Shown here: piece by piece, positions 33,206-41,348 of the stretch
How the letters are laid out: each line of letters opens with the position of its first letter
How positions within the stretch are numbered: position 1 is the first letter of the stretch
Origin: Ardenticatenaceae bacterium
GTDB taxonomy: Bacteria > Chloroflexota > Anaerolineae > Promineifilales > Promineifilaceae
Direction: 5' to 3'
Assembly (NCBI GenBank): GCA_020634435.1
Contig: JACKBS010000013.1
Location: 220,117 to 284,116 of the forward strand
Length of the DNA stretch: 64,000 nt
Made by a program: the position numbers and the translations under genes
Notes under the pieces: generated by a model
Told to the model about the DNA's origin: nothing
The model's database searches: none
Seen by the model: only the letters and a program-made list of their open reading frames with translations

Positions 33206-33401
33206 ATACTTCAGCAAGTTGAAACAAGACGAACCACGGTTTTAAGCCAGGGCAAGGATGAGCGGTTCATTTGCTAAGACCATACTGGCTAGTTCGGCGG
33301 AATCCGTCCCGCATTCGGCCAGTTTTGTCCCGTTTAGGCGGTTTTATCGTGCGTTGGGGCGTTGAAAATGGATAATAAAAGCGTGTGTTGTGCGGCCTGT
33401 T

Positions 33402-34385
33402 TTAAAGCGAGGGGTCGTTTTCTAAGGGGTATTTTGCAGCGCGATTTTGTTCGAGCTCCAGTTTTTTGAGGCGGTACAGCGTCTCTTGCGTCATCTGGCG
33501 ATGCTTGCTGGTAATGTCTGCCTGGACGCCAAAGAGGAAGATGAACAGCCCCACCAGCAGCAGGCCGGTGCCAATGGTCACCGATTGGATGAACTGGTTG
33601 GAGGCATGCACCAGGTACGCGTAGAAGAAGCGGCCCCACAGCGCCAGCCCGGTTAGCAAGAAGGGGAGGGCGATGTAGGTAAAGGTGCGCAGCGGTTCGT
33701 AAAAAGCGTAGAGGCGCACAATGGTGCTGGCTTGCGCTTTGATGAAGTGGCCCATGCTGCGCTGGAGGCGAGACGGCCGTATCGGTCCATTGGTCTCCAC
33801 CGGGATGCTTTGAATGATTAGCCCTTGCTTGCCAGCCTGGATGATTGTGTCCAGCGTGTAGCTGAAATTGGTGAGGATGTGCAGCCGCAGCGCTGTGTCG
33901 CGGCTGTAGGCGCGGAAACCGCTCACGGCATCGGGCACGTCGGTACCGCTCACCGTGCGTACCGTCCAGCTGCCCAGCTTTTGCAGCAGCTTCTTAAACG
34001 GCGAAAAATGCTCGATGTTATCCACCTGGCGGTTGGCAATGACAATATCGGCCGTACCCGCCAACACTGGCGCAACCAGCTCGGGAATGTAATGGCCGGG
34101 ATACTGATTATCCGCATCCGTGTTCACGATGATGTCCGCGCCGAGGCGTAACGATGCGTCCAGCCCGGTCTGGAAAGCGCGGGCCAGCCCCATGTTTTGT
34201 CGGTGCTGCACCACGTGGTTGATGCCCAGGCTGCGGGCGACATCGGCCGTACCGTCCGTGCTGCCGTCGTCGATGATGAGCGTCTCGATGCAGTCAATGC
34301 CCGGTACGTGGCGCGGCAAATCGGCCACCGTTTGCGGCAGAGATTGGGCTTCGTTGTAACAGGGAATTTGGATGATGAGCTTCAC
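33402..34385 (-). CDS. GT2 family glycosyltransferase, polyprenyl-phosphate sugar type
   Basis: The 327-residue protein starts at GTG 34385 (VKLIIQIPCYNEAQSLPQTV). It has the GT-A fold motifs IIDDGSTDGTADVA and VNTDADNQYPGHYI with the DXD-like metal site. QRSMGHFIKAQAST and two C-terminal transmembrane segments at about 240-290 follow. This arrangement matches enzymes that move a sugar from a nucleotide to polyprenyl phosphate (DPM1/GtrB-like). An upstream in-frame ATG at 34499 would read through a repeat element and is rejected. No strong ribosome site is seen at the GTG. An STT3-like gene at 38.5 kb could use such a lipid-linked sugar. Confidence 0.85.
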   Translation of the reverse strand: MKLIIQIPCYNEAQSLPQTVADLPRHVPGIDCIETLIIDDGSTDGTADVARSLGINHVVQHRQNMGLARAFQTGLDASLRLGADIIVNTDADNQYPGHYIPELVAPVLAGTADIVIANRQVDNIEHFSPFKKLLQKLGSWTVRTVSGTDVPDAVSGFRAYSRDTALRLHILTNFSYTLDTIIQAGKQGLIIQSIPVETNGPIRPSRLQRSMGHFIKAQASTIVRLYAFYEPLRTFTYIALPFLLTGLALWGRFFYAYLVHASNQFIQSVTIGTGLLLVGLFIFLFGVQADITSKHRQMTQETLYRLKKLELEQNRAAKYPLENDPSL

Positions 34386-34447
34386 GGGGAGGATTTTAGC
34401 GCAGTTGGTTGTCTGGGAAAAGCGAACGGAGAAGAGCAGGAAATAGA

Positions 34448-34515
34448 AGTGACAAGTAAAAAGTGATAAGTGAAAAGAATAGAACTTTTTACTTTTCACT
34501 TATCACTTTTCACTG
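34448..34515. repeat. Inverted aagtgataagtgaaaag repeat
   Basis: The words aagtgacaagtaaaaagtga and inverse tcacttatcacttttcact make a stem of about 23 bp around gaatagaac. It lies between the alkyltransferase-like gene stop and the glycosyltransferase start, and may terminate or stabilise transcript ends. Confidence 0.75.
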
Positions 34516-34893
34516 ATTCCCCTTCAGCACATCGTCCAGCTCCACTAAATGCAGTCCTTCCCACAAATGTACGGAGAGGTCGATACGGCCGTTTTCATCC
34601 ACCTTTACCCCTTCCGCCCGCAGGATTTCGGCCTGTTTGTTGGCCGTGGCTTCGCGGTGGCGAATGGAGATGCGCCCCTGGCTGTTGACGACCCGCTGCC
34701 AGGGCACATTGGCCGATGTATAGCCGTCCTGGTTAGGGTGGCGTAGGGCGCTAAGGGCATAGCCCACCGCACGGGCAGCGCGGGGATAGCCCAACATCTC
34801 GGCAATACGGCCGTAACTGCTCACCTTGCCCGGCGGAATACAGCGCACCACTTTATAAACTTGCTCAAAAAAACCGGGAGATTTGGTATCCAT
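34510..34893 (-). CDS. Alkyltransferase-like (ATL) protein, MGMT family without the reactive Cys
   Basis: The 127-residue protein matches the C-terminal domain of O6-methylguanine-DNA methyltransferases: FEQVYKVVRCIPPGKVSSYG, MLGYPRAARAVGYALS and then VPWQRVVNSQGRIS. In active MGMT the motif is PCHRV. Here Cys is Trp (PWQRV), as in ATL proteins, which bind O6-alkylguanine and hand it to nucleotide excision repair. ATG 34893 is the likely start, although no good ribosome site is seen and the frame stays open for 24 codons upstream. Confidence 0.88.
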   Translation of the reverse strand: MDTKSPGFFEQVYKVVRCIPPGKVSSYGRIAEMLGYPRAARAVGYALSALRHPNQDGYTSANVPWQRVVNSQGRISIRHREATANKQAEILRAEGVKVDENGRIDLSVHLWEGLHLVELDDVLKGNQ

Positions 34894-35099
34894 GAAGGGA
34901 TGATAACGGCCGTTATAAAAATTGGCTACTGGGAGAAACGGCCGTCTTCCGAAATAAATTTTCACGACTCATTCATGTTGCCCGGCGCACGCCAATGCTA
35001 TAACACTTGAGTGAGAAAGACCCGATTTTTGATGCCAAATGGGTGCAATCGCAGTAAACTATGCCGCAGCTTCGCCCGTACTTCTCAGAGGAGTAACTC

Positions 35100-35486
35100 A
35101 TGAGTTGGTCAGTTTTAGTTGTAGATGATGAACCTTTAACCCAGGATTTACTGCGTCTGATGCTAGAGCCAGCTGGCTTTCGCGTCACCGGGGCCGAACA
35201 CGGCCTGGAGGCGCTGCAAAAAGTCCAGCAAAGTAAGCCCGACATCATGATTCTAGACGTCATGATGCCCCACATGGACGGCCTGACCGTCTGCCGCAAA
35301 ATTCGCAGCAATCCAGAAACGGCCGATTTGCCCATCGTCATGCTAAGCGGCAAAACCCACCTCAACGCCGTCGAAGAAGGCATGGAGGCTGGCGCTAACC
35401 GGTATCTGGCCAAGCCCATGTCCCGTAACGATCTGATTCAAAGCCTGCGTGAGGTACTGGCCGAAACCACAGGTGTTCGTGGCTGA
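35100..35486 (+). CDS. Single-domain response regulator (CheY-like)
   Basis: The 128-residue receiver domain has the acidic pocket Asp9-Asp10, phospho-acceptor Asp53 (MILDVMMPHMDG), Ser83 (VMLSGKT) and Lys105 (YLAKPMS). There is no output domain, so it must act by protein contact. Start ATG 35100 follows GAGGAGTAACTC. It stands alone with a terminator directly after; the partner histidine kinase is not nearby. Confidence 0.93.
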   Translation: MSWSVLVVDDEPLTQDLLRLMLEPAGFRVTGAEHGLEALQKVQQSKPDIMILDVMMPHMDGLTVCRKIRSNPETADLPIVMLSGKTHLNAVEEGMEAGANRYLAKPMSRNDLIQSLREVLAETTGVRG

Positions 35487-35518
35487 TAGCCCCCCAACTC
35501 ACAACCTTAGTGCCAAAT

Positions 35519-35545
35519 AAGCCACCCGTTTGGGTGGCTTTTTTC
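35519..35545 (+). terminator. Rho-independent terminator of the response regulator
   Basis: An 8-bp stem agccaccc/gggtggct with a GTTT loop is followed by six T residues. Confidence 0.9.
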
Positions 35546-35682
35546 TTGTCTACCTCTGGTGCAACGAACCAATTTCACCAATTTAGAAATCCTCCGTTAC
35601 TTTTTTGCACCCTTCTTCACTTTAGGGGCATACAGCAATTGTTAAACAAAAATATTTGAATGAAATTATAGGAGCAAGAAAA

Positions 35683-36585
35683 ATGAACCAATTAATTCGC
35701 ACAAAATACGGAATGACCATTCTGGGCCTGATTCTCCTCATGCTGCTGGCCGCCTGTACGCCCACCGGCGACTTGCCCGGCGCAGACGATGGTAATACCA
35801 ACGTCCCTGGCCAGGTAAACGACAATGGGGACGACGCCAATGGCAACAGCGACGACGCGGCCAACGCCAACGACGACAGCGGTAACACCAATGATGACAG
35901 TGGCAACAGCAACGATGACAGCGCCAATGCCAACGCTGATTTTGCTAACGGCAACGACGACAGCGCCAACAGCAACAGCGATGATGACACGAACAGCAAC
36001 AGCGACGATGACAATCGCAACCGCAATGGCGGCGACGACATGAACAGCAACGACGACAACGCCAATAGCAACAGTGATGACGACATGAACAGCAACGATG
36101 ATCATGGCAACAGCAACGGCGACGATGATAACGGCAATAGCAACAGCGATGATGACATGAACAGCAACGATGATCATGGCAACAGCGACGATGACAACGG
36201 CAATAGCAACAGCGATGATGACATGAACAGCAATGATGATCATGGCAATAGCAATGATGATAGCAGCAACAGCAATAGCGGCAGCGACAACGGCAACAGC
36301 AACGACGACAGCAGCAATGCCAATGATGACAATGGCAACACCAATGACGACAGCAGCAACAGCAACGACAATGCCAACACCAACACCGGCAGTGACAATG
36401 GCAACAGCAATGGCAGCAGCGGCAACGACAACAGCGGCTCTGACGACGGCGGTGGCCATGATGATGACAACGACAACGGCGGCAATGACAACAACAATGA
36501 CAATGACGACGATGATCACGGTGGTAACTCTGGCTCTGGTGGCAACGACAACGACAATGGCAATGACAACAGCGACGATGACTAA
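35683..36585 (+). CDS. Asp/Asn/Ser/Gly-rich repeat lipoprotein
   Basis: The 300-residue product starts MNQLIRTKYGMTILGLILLM with lipobox LLAAC (Cys25), preceded by a TAGGAGC ribosome site. After about residue 35 it is almost only Asp, Asn, Ser and Gly in irregular short units such as DDNGNSNSDDDMNSNDDHG, ending NDNDNGNDNSDDD. It should be unstructured, strongly acidic and outside the cell. Dense Asp/Asn could bind calcium or other cations, but no RTX nonapeptide is present. The DNA is correspondingly repetitive (gac, aac, agc, ggc). The next two genes encode a sigma factor and a partner with a similar Asp/Asn-rich tail. A strong terminator separates them. Confidence 0.8.
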   Translation: MNQLIRTKYGMTILGLILLMLLAACTPTGDLPGADDGNTNVPGQVNDNGDDANGNSDDAANANDDSGNTNDDSGNSNDDSANANADFANGNDDSANSNSDDDTNSNSDDDNRNRNGGDDMNSNDDNANSNSDDDMNSNDDHGNSNGDDDNGNSNSDDDMNSNDDHGNSDDDNGNSNSDDDMNSNDDHGNSNDDSSNSNSGSDNGNSNDDSSNANDDNGNTNDDSSNSNDNANTNTGSDNGNSNGSSGNDNSGSDDGGGHDDDNDNGGNDNNNDNDDDDHGGNSGSGGNDNDNGNDNSDDD

Positions 36586-36606
36586 ATCGTAACAGTTGTT
36601 GAACTC

Positions 36607-36642
36607 AAGTTAGGCGGAGATGAGCCAATCTCCGCCTAACTT
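36607..36642 (+). terminator. Hairpin terminator after the Asp/Asn-rich gene
   Basis: The arms aagttaggcggaga and tctccgcctaactt form a perfect 14-bp stem around TGAGCCAA, 21 bases after the stop. The T-tract is short (TTGTTCGTT). Confidence 0.8.
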
Positions 36643-36661
36643 GTTCGTTAACATGATTCAT

Positions 36662-36691
36662 CTGTCACAAAGAGCGCCTGTTGACTATAAT
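36662..36691 (+). promoter_or_regulatory. Promoter of the ECF sigma operon
   Basis: A perfect TATAAT (36686-36691) lies 18 bases after CTGTCA (36662-36667). The start of transcription would be near 36698, consistent with translation starting at GTG 36760. Confidence 0.5.
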
Positions 36692-36759
36692 GGGCGACTC
36701 ATTTTGTGGCAGAAATTTGTTTTCGAGCCATCCAAACTTTTTTGGAGTTCCCAAACATC

Positions 36760-37296
36760 GTGCAAGACGAATTGTTATTGTTGCATCGGGCAAAATCATT
36801 GGACCAGGAGGCGCTGGCTCAAGTGCATGAACGCTACTACGACTCGGTGTTCCGCTACATGGCCTTTCGGGAAAATGATTTGCAAACGGCCGAAGATTTG
36901 ACAAGCGAAGTGTTTATTCGGTTTTTACATGCCATCCAACAGAAAAACGCCCCACAGAATACAATTCGTGGTTGGTTGTTTGGCACGGCCTCGCTCATTC
37001 TGAAGGAACATTACCGGAAGAAAAAGCGGACGCAGCTTACCGAGTTGGATGACGCTCTATCAGAAGAGTGGATAGAACCCATTGAAAAAATTGAAGCGCA
37101 AGAAGATAAAAAAGCGCTGCGCCAGGCTCTGGCTAATCTAACGGAAGAGCAGCAGCAGGTCCTGGCTCTGAGATTTGGTTATGAAATGCCGGTGCGTGAC
37201 GTAGCCGAAACGATGAACAAAAGCGAAGGCTCGGTGAAAATGTTGCAGGTTCGGGCCATCGCCGCGCTGACCCGGATGATGGGTTCGGAGAGTTAG
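36760..37296 (+). CDS. ECF-type RNA polymerase sigma factor
   Basis: The 178-residue protein has sigma region 2 (QVHERYYDSVFRYMAFREND to LTSEVFIRFLHA) and region 4 (LTEEQQQVLALRFGYEMPVRDVAETMNKSEGSVKMLQVRA), with a short linker as in ECF factors. I prefer GTG 36760 because family members begin right before DELLLLHRAK. A GTG at 36706 in the same frame would add 18 residues and lies close behind the TATAAT. The next gene begins three bases after the stop and probably encodes its membrane regulator. The target genes are unknown. Confidence 0.88.
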   Translation: MQDELLLLHRAKSLDQEALAQVHERYYDSVFRYMAFRENDLQTAEDLTSEVFIRFLHAIQQKNAPQNTIRGWLFGTASLILKEHYRKKKRTQLTELDDALSEEWIEPIEKIEAQEDKKALRQALANLTEEQQQVLALRFGYEMPVRDVAETMNKSEGSVKMLQVRAIAALTRMMGSES

Positions 37297-37298
37297 TC

Positions 37299-38411
37299 AT
37301 GAACGATGTACCAGAAACGGTGCTCCAGGAATGTTTAGATTATATGGAACAGGGTGAATCGGTTGATCAGATCATCGCCCGCTTCCCGGAAACGGGGGCC
37401 TCGTTACGGCCGTTCCTGGAAACGGCCGTTCAATTAGCCGCCCTCGCCCCCCAACCCTCCCTGGCTGCCAAACAAAAATCCCAAAAAGCGTTCCTGGCTC
37501 ATGCCGAGAGCTTAAAAGTAACCCCCGTACGGCCGTCCACCTGGTACCGGCTGCGGCAAGCATTGCTGCCATTGGCTTCCCTGGCCCTGGTGCTGATTCT
37601 GTTTTCGGTAGCGGCCGTTTCTGTTTCGGCGTCGGCCATTCCGGGAGATGCCCTCTATCGGGTAAAGCGGTTGGTGGAAAACGTGCGGCTTAATCGCACA
37701 GAAAACCCAACGGCAGCGGCCGAACTGCTGGATGCATTTGGCCAGGAGCGGATACGCGAAGTGCAAACCTTGCTGCGTACCGGGCGCTCCGCCGAAGTAT
37801 CCTTTGACGGCATGGTAGAAGCGATACAGCCCAATGAATGGATCGTCGCTGATATTAGGGTGACGCTGGATGAGAACACGGTGCTGAGTTCCCCGATGCA
37901 GATGGGGGATTTGGTGCGGGTCAACGGCCGTACCAACAACAGTATCCTCACCGCCACTAGCATTGAACTGCTTAGCAGCTCCAGCGCGACGCCGGAACCC
38001 ACGCCGATTCCCACGGCTGTGCCCACCAGCGAACCCACGGCAACGGCTACTCTGGAGCCGACTTTGGAACCCACCGAGAAGCCTACAGTTGTGCCAACGG
38101 CCGTACCGACGGCTACCCTCACCAATACGCCGGAACCTACGGCCACGTTGGTGCCGACCCTGCCGCCCACGGCCACGCCTTCGCCTGTACCCACCCAACC
38201 GCCGCCTAGCAATGATAACGGCGATGAAAATGAGAACGATAACGGCGGTGACGATGGCAATTCCAATGATGACAACGATAATGCCAACAACGACAATGGT
38301 GACGAAGAGAATAGCAACAACGAGAGTGGGAACAGCAACGGGGATAACGACGGAAATAGCAACGATAACGAAAACAATAATAATGGTGGTGGGGATAAAG
38401 ATGACGACTAA
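37299..38411 (+). CDS. Probable anti-sigma protein: DUF5667, DUF5666-like domain and Asp/Asn-rich tail
   Basis: The 370-residue protein has a cytosolic N-terminal part (1-85), one transmembrane segment at about 88-112, and a DUF5667 motif directly after it (AIPGDALYRVKRLVENVRL). A DUF5666-like small beta domain at about 166-225 (FDGMVEAIQPNEW to GDLVRVNGRTNN) follows. Then come a Pro/Thr linker (about 230-305) and a 65-residue Asp/Asn/Gly tail ending GGGDKDDD. It starts three bases after the sigma gene, the usual place for an anti-sigma factor. The tail resembles the preceding lipoprotein. The anti-sigma role is inferred from position and topology. Confidence 0.8.
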   Translation: MNDVPETVLQECLDYMEQGESVDQIIARFPETGASLRPFLETAVQLAALAPQPSLAAKQKSQKAFLAHAESLKVTPVRPSTWYRLRQALLPLASLALVLILFSVAAVSVSASAIPGDALYRVKRLVENVRLNRTENPTAAAELLDAFGQERIREVQTLLRTGRSAEVSFDGMVEAIQPNEWIVADIRVTLDENTVLSSPMQMGDLVRVNGRTNNSILTATSIELLSSSSATPEPTPIPTAVPTSEPTATATLEPTLEPTEKPTVVPTAVPTATLTNTPEPTATLVPTLPPTATPSPVPTQPPPSNDNGDENENDNGGDDGNSNDDNDNANNDNGDEENSNNESGNSNGDNDGNSNDNENNNNGGGDKDDD

Positions 38412-38437
38412 TCATTTTTGCCTGTATGCATAAATTG

Positions 38438-38470
38438 GTAACGCCCGGATTTCCGGGCGTTACTTTTTTT
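38438..38470 (+). terminator. Rho-independent terminator of the sigma operon
   Basis: A 12-bp stem gtaacgcccgga/tccgggcgttac with a three-base loop is followed by TTTTTTT. Confidence 0.9.
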
Positions 38471-38502
38471 ACCCCAATGCCACTTACTGGTGAAATTCAG
38501 CA

Positions 38503-40089
38503 ATGAAAGAACCAATAAGTGAGGGTAAAATGCAGCTAACAGGTACCATGACCGAGATTAGACAATCTGTGAAAGAAAGAGTTGTTGTGAAAGAAAATAT
38601 ACGCGTTTGGGCAACGGCCGTACTGTTGCTGCTGCTGTTTGTTACCGGGTTTGCCGTGGTGCAGTACGCTACACCAGGTTTGGCGGGCAACGACGGTTAC
38701 TACCACATGAAAATGGGCTACCTTATCCGCACAGAAGGTCTCAAACCGGATTTCCCTTACCTGCCCTACACCATCCTCAACGAATCTGCCTACTACGATC
38801 ACCACCTGCTGTTTCACGTTTTCCTGGCCCTGTTTGCCACCACCGATCCAGCGTTGGACGGTGGTTTGGGGCTGACGCAAGGCGCCAAACTGGCCAGTAT
38901 CGTCATGCCCTCGCTGGCGTTTTTGGCCATTTGGTGGCTGCTGCGTGGGCAAAAAGTGCCGTATGCGGCCGTTTGGGCCGTTGGTCTCTTTGCTGTGTCG
39001 GAAGCATTCTTGTACCGGATGAGTATGCCCCGAGCGCAGTCCATGTCCTTGCTGCTGCTGGTTTTGGGGCTGCATTGGCTGCTGCAAGGCAAGTACAAAC
39101 TGCTGCTGCCGCTGGGCTTTGTTTTTGTCTGGGCGTACAACGCCTTCCCCTTGCTCATTGCCGTGGCGGGCACATACGCCATCGCTATTTTTATGCTGGA
39201 GCGGCGCATTGCCTGGCAGGCGGTGGTCTATCCGGCCATCGGCATTGCGCTAGGGCTGATTATCAATCCTTACTTCCCGCAAAACATCGACTTTATCGTG
39301 GGTCATTTGCTGCCCAAGGTGGGCGAATCAAGCACGCCGGTGGGCAATGAATGGTCGCCCTACCGCACCTGGACGCTGGTAGAGAATTCCGGCGTGGCGC
39401 TGATGGCCGTGCTGAGTGGCATTCTGGCCCTGGGCTGGCGCGAGAAGCGGATGGACAAATCCACGCTGGTGGCCCTCGGTCTAACGGTGCTGTTTGGCTA
39501 CATGCTGTTTGAATCACGCCGCTTTATTGAATATTTCCCGCCGTTTGCCTTCATCTTTTTTGCCTTAAGTGCAGCCCCGATTTTGCGGGAATGGCTGGCG
39601 GCGTGGGGTGAGAAACGGCCGTATCTCCTCCAACTCGTCCCCGTTGCCCTGCTGCTCCTGCTGGCGTACCCGCTTTACGTGGGCCTCAACGATGCGCGTG
39701 AGCTGCTGGCCGACAGCAGCCCGGCCGACCGCTACGCCGATGCCACCATCTGGCTGCACGACAACGCGCCCGAAGGTACAATGGTGTTCCAGACGGACTG
39801 GGATGATTTCACCCGGCTCTTCTTTTACAACACAAACGCCGTGTACACCGCCGGACTCGATCCCACGTTCATGGAGCTGGAAGACGAGGCCTTCTTCGAC
39901 CGCTGGGTAGACATTACCCAGGGACGGGTCGATGAACCCGGCGCCGCCATCCGCGATGAGTTTGGTGCGGCCTACGTTTTTAGCGACCTCAACCATGATA
40001 ATTTCATGGACGCCGCAGAAGACGACCCGCTATTGCAGGAAGTGTACCGGGATGAGTATGCGGTGATTTATCAGGTAGGTAATCCGTAA
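38503..40089 (+). CDS. STT3-like polytopic membrane protein (GT-C fold)
   Basis: The 528-residue product has about ten or eleven transmembrane segments from about residue 36 to 400 and a soluble C-terminal domain. The segment GNDGYYHMKMGYLIRTEG in the first external loop resembles the DxYYH region of oligosaccharyltransferase STT3. ESRRFIEYFPPF and a C-terminal ATIWLHDNAPEGTMVFQTDW region follow. A role in moving lipid-linked sugars to an outer acceptor is plausible but not proven. ATG 38530 (nine codons in) has the better ribosome site, GAGGG. The DPM1-like GT2 at 33.4 kb could make its donor. Confidence 0.72.
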   Translation: MKEPISEGKMQLTGTMTEIRQSVKERVVVKENIRVWATAVLLLLLFVTGFAVVQYATPGLAGNDGYYHMKMGYLIRTEGLKPDFPYLPYTILNESAYYDHHLLFHVFLALFATTDPALDGGLGLTQGAKLASIVMPSLAFLAIWWLLRGQKVPYAAVWAVGLFAVSEAFLYRMSMPRAQSMSLLLLVLGLHWLLQGKYKLLLPLGFVFVWAYNAFPLLIAVAGTYAIAIFMLERRIAWQAVVYPAIGIALGLIINPYFPQNIDFIVGHLLPKVGESSTPVGNEWSPYRTWTLVENSGVALMAVLSGILALGWREKRMDKSTLVALGLTVLFGYMLFESRRFIEYFPPFAFIFFALSAAPILREWLAAWGEKRPYLLQLVPVALLLLLAYPLYVGLNDARELLADSSPADRYADATIWLHDNAPEGTMVFQTDWDDFTRLFFYNTNAVYTAGLDPTFMELEDEAFFDRWVDITQGRVDEPGAAIRDEFGAAYVFSDLNHDNFMDAAEDDPLLQEVYRDEYAVIYQVGNP

Positions 40090-40160
40090 TCAGTAATCCG
40101 TAAACGGTAATCGGTAAAAGCAACTAAACCGATTACCGTTCACCGTTTACCGATTACCAA
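40077..40160. repeat. Iterated ggtaatcg/cgattacc hairpin
   Basis: Repeated ggtaatccgtaatcagtaat words are followed by the inverse accgattaccgttcaccg set, giving a stem of about 25 bp. It includes the STT3-like stop codon and ends just before the methyltransferase start. Confidence 0.8.
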
Positions 40161-40167
40161 AAAAAAC

Positions 40168-40761
40168 ATGACAACTATTGAAGCTGAACAATTTGATCGT
40201 GGTATGCGCTGGCTGGAACGCTGGGGCATTGGCCATTTGCGGCGGGAACTGCTGCACGATGTAACTGGGCGTGTCTTGGAAGTGGGGGCAGGGACCGGGG
40301 CCAACTTGCCCATTTACGGCCGTTCCGCCCACACCACGTTGATTGACATAAAACCAGACAGATTGGTGCTGGCCCGTCGTAAATCAGGGGAGCCAGATAT
40401 GCCCGCAACCTGCGCCAACGCACACAATCTCCCTTTTGCCAGCGATCAGTTTGATGCGGTAGTCGGCACGCTCGTTTTCTGCTCCATCCCCCAGCCAGAG
40501 TTGGCTTTGGCCGAAATTAAGCGCGTGCTCAAGCCAGACGGCCGTTTGCTGCTGCTAGAACACACGCGCGGCCACGGCCCCATTTCCCGCCGCTTCACCG
40601 ATTGGCTGCAACCATTCTGGTTTGCTTTGCAAGGGGAATGCCATCTGAATCGGGAAACGGCCGTTACCGTGCAAAACGCCGGGTTCACCATCGAACAAAG
40701 CTCGGTGCATGGCTACGGCCTGCTGCAAATGATGCGGGCGTCGGTAAACGGTATTCCGTAA
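40168..40761 (+). CDS. SAM-dependent methyltransferase (class I)
   Basis: The 197-residue protein has the Rossmann methyltransferase motifs VLEVGAGTGANLPIYG (SAM loop), TTLIDIKPDRLVLAR, NAHNLPFASDQFDAVV and IKRVLKPDGRLLLLEHTRG. It resembles UbiE/COQ5-like or small-molecule O/C-methyltransferases. The substrate cannot be stated. The gene is framed at both ends by ggtaatcg-type repeats, and the stop lies in the second one. Confidence 0.88.
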   Translation: MTTIEAEQFDRGMRWLERWGIGHLRRELLHDVTGRVLEVGAGTGANLPIYGRSAHTTLIDIKPDRLVLARRKSGEPDMPATCANAHNLPFASDQFDAVVGTLVFCSIPQPELALAEIKRVLKPDGRLLLLEHTRGHGPISRRFTDWLQPFWFALQGECHLNRETAVTVQNAGFTIEQSSVHGYGLLQMMRASVNGIP

Positions 40762-40797
40762 TCGGTAATCCGATTACCGTTCACCGATTACCGTCTG
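40747..40797. repeat. Iterated ggtaatcg/cgattacc hairpin at a convergent junction
   Basis: The words gtattccgtaatcggtaat and attaccgttcaccgattacc are inverted. The stop codons of both convergent neighbours, methyltransferase (40759-40761) and glutaredoxin-like protein (40788-40790), lie within the element. Confidence 0.8.
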
Positions 40798-41216
40798 CTG
40801 ATCACCACTGCATAAGCTAGCATCGCCAACCCCAGCGCCATAAAGACCCAATTGCCATCGTACACGCCAAATAAAAACATAGCCGTGCCCATGATGCTGT
40901 AGAACGGATTGTCGCGCAGGGACTGCCACAGGTTCGGCGGCGGTACTTTGTAGCCTAGAGAGTGTAATTTTTCGCGGAGAACGGCCGTACTCGGTTCCGT
41001 CAACGTGCTGCCATCGGGGAAAACCAGGGTGGGCACGCTGGCGTTGCCGTCGTTGATGGCCATCACCTTACCCCGGCTCTCCGCATCTTCGGCTATATTG
41101 ACATAATCGAACGGCACTTGCGCCCGGTTGAGTATTCCTCGCACGGGCGGGACCATCGGGCAGGTGGGCGTGCCGTACATCATTACTTTTTCAGTTGGGT
41201 TTATTGAATTTTTCAT
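40788..41216 (-). CDS. Glutaredoxin-like domain fused to a membrane segment
   Basis: The 142-residue protein has an N-terminal thioredoxin-fold domain (MMYGTPTCPMVPPVRGILNR) and a C-terminal region of about 40 residues with one or two transmembrane segments (FYSIMGTAMFLFGV and WVFMALGLAMLAYAVV). The active site reads CPMV, so only the first Cys of the usual CPYC pair is present. VPTLVFPDGSTLTEP is the cis-Pro and glutathione-binding strand. A monothiol, membrane-tethered reductase or sensor facing the cytosol is likely. Confidence 0.8.
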   Translation of the reverse strand: MKNSINPTEKVMMYGTPTCPMVPPVRGILNRAQVPFDYVNIAEDAESRGKVMAINDGNASVPTLVFPDGSTLTEPSTAVLREKLHSLGYKVPPPNLWQSLRDNPFYSIMGTAMFLFGVYDGNWVFMALGLAMLAYAVVISRR

Positions 41217-41284
41217 AGCCTTTAGATTACCGCAGGTTGGGGAAACTTACGAAAGACAAGGAGATGGCGCAGTGACCTGCTTGA

Positions 41285-41314
41285 TTGACTTTGGTTGATG
41301 CTGTCCGGCATAAT
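41285..41314 (+). promoter_or_regulatory. Promoter of the lipoprotein gene
   Basis: TTGACT (41285-41290) and CATAAT (41309-41314) are separated by 18 bases, 35 bases upstream of the start. Confidence 0.5.
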
Positions 41315-41348
41315 ATTTGAGTTCAATCACGCAAGAAGGGGGTATGTG

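Noticed and set aside
34386..34499. N-terminal extension of the GT2 glycosyltransferase to ATG 34499
   Set aside because: The added codons read through an inverted repeat and have no similarity; the family starts at KLIIQIPCYNE.
35692..36519. Long minus-strand open frame of Val/Ile/Ala runs
   Set aside because: It is the mirror of the Asp/Asn codons of the lipoprotein gene on the + strand, which has a ribosome site and lipobox.
35830..36580. Possible CRISPR or tandem-repeat array
   Set aside because: The units are irregular and coding (Asp, Asn, Ser), with no constant repeat/spacer lengths.
40077..40160. Possible integron attC site or short CRISPR
   Set aside because: No integrase, no core site and no spacers; it is one of the ggtaatcg hairpins at gene ends.
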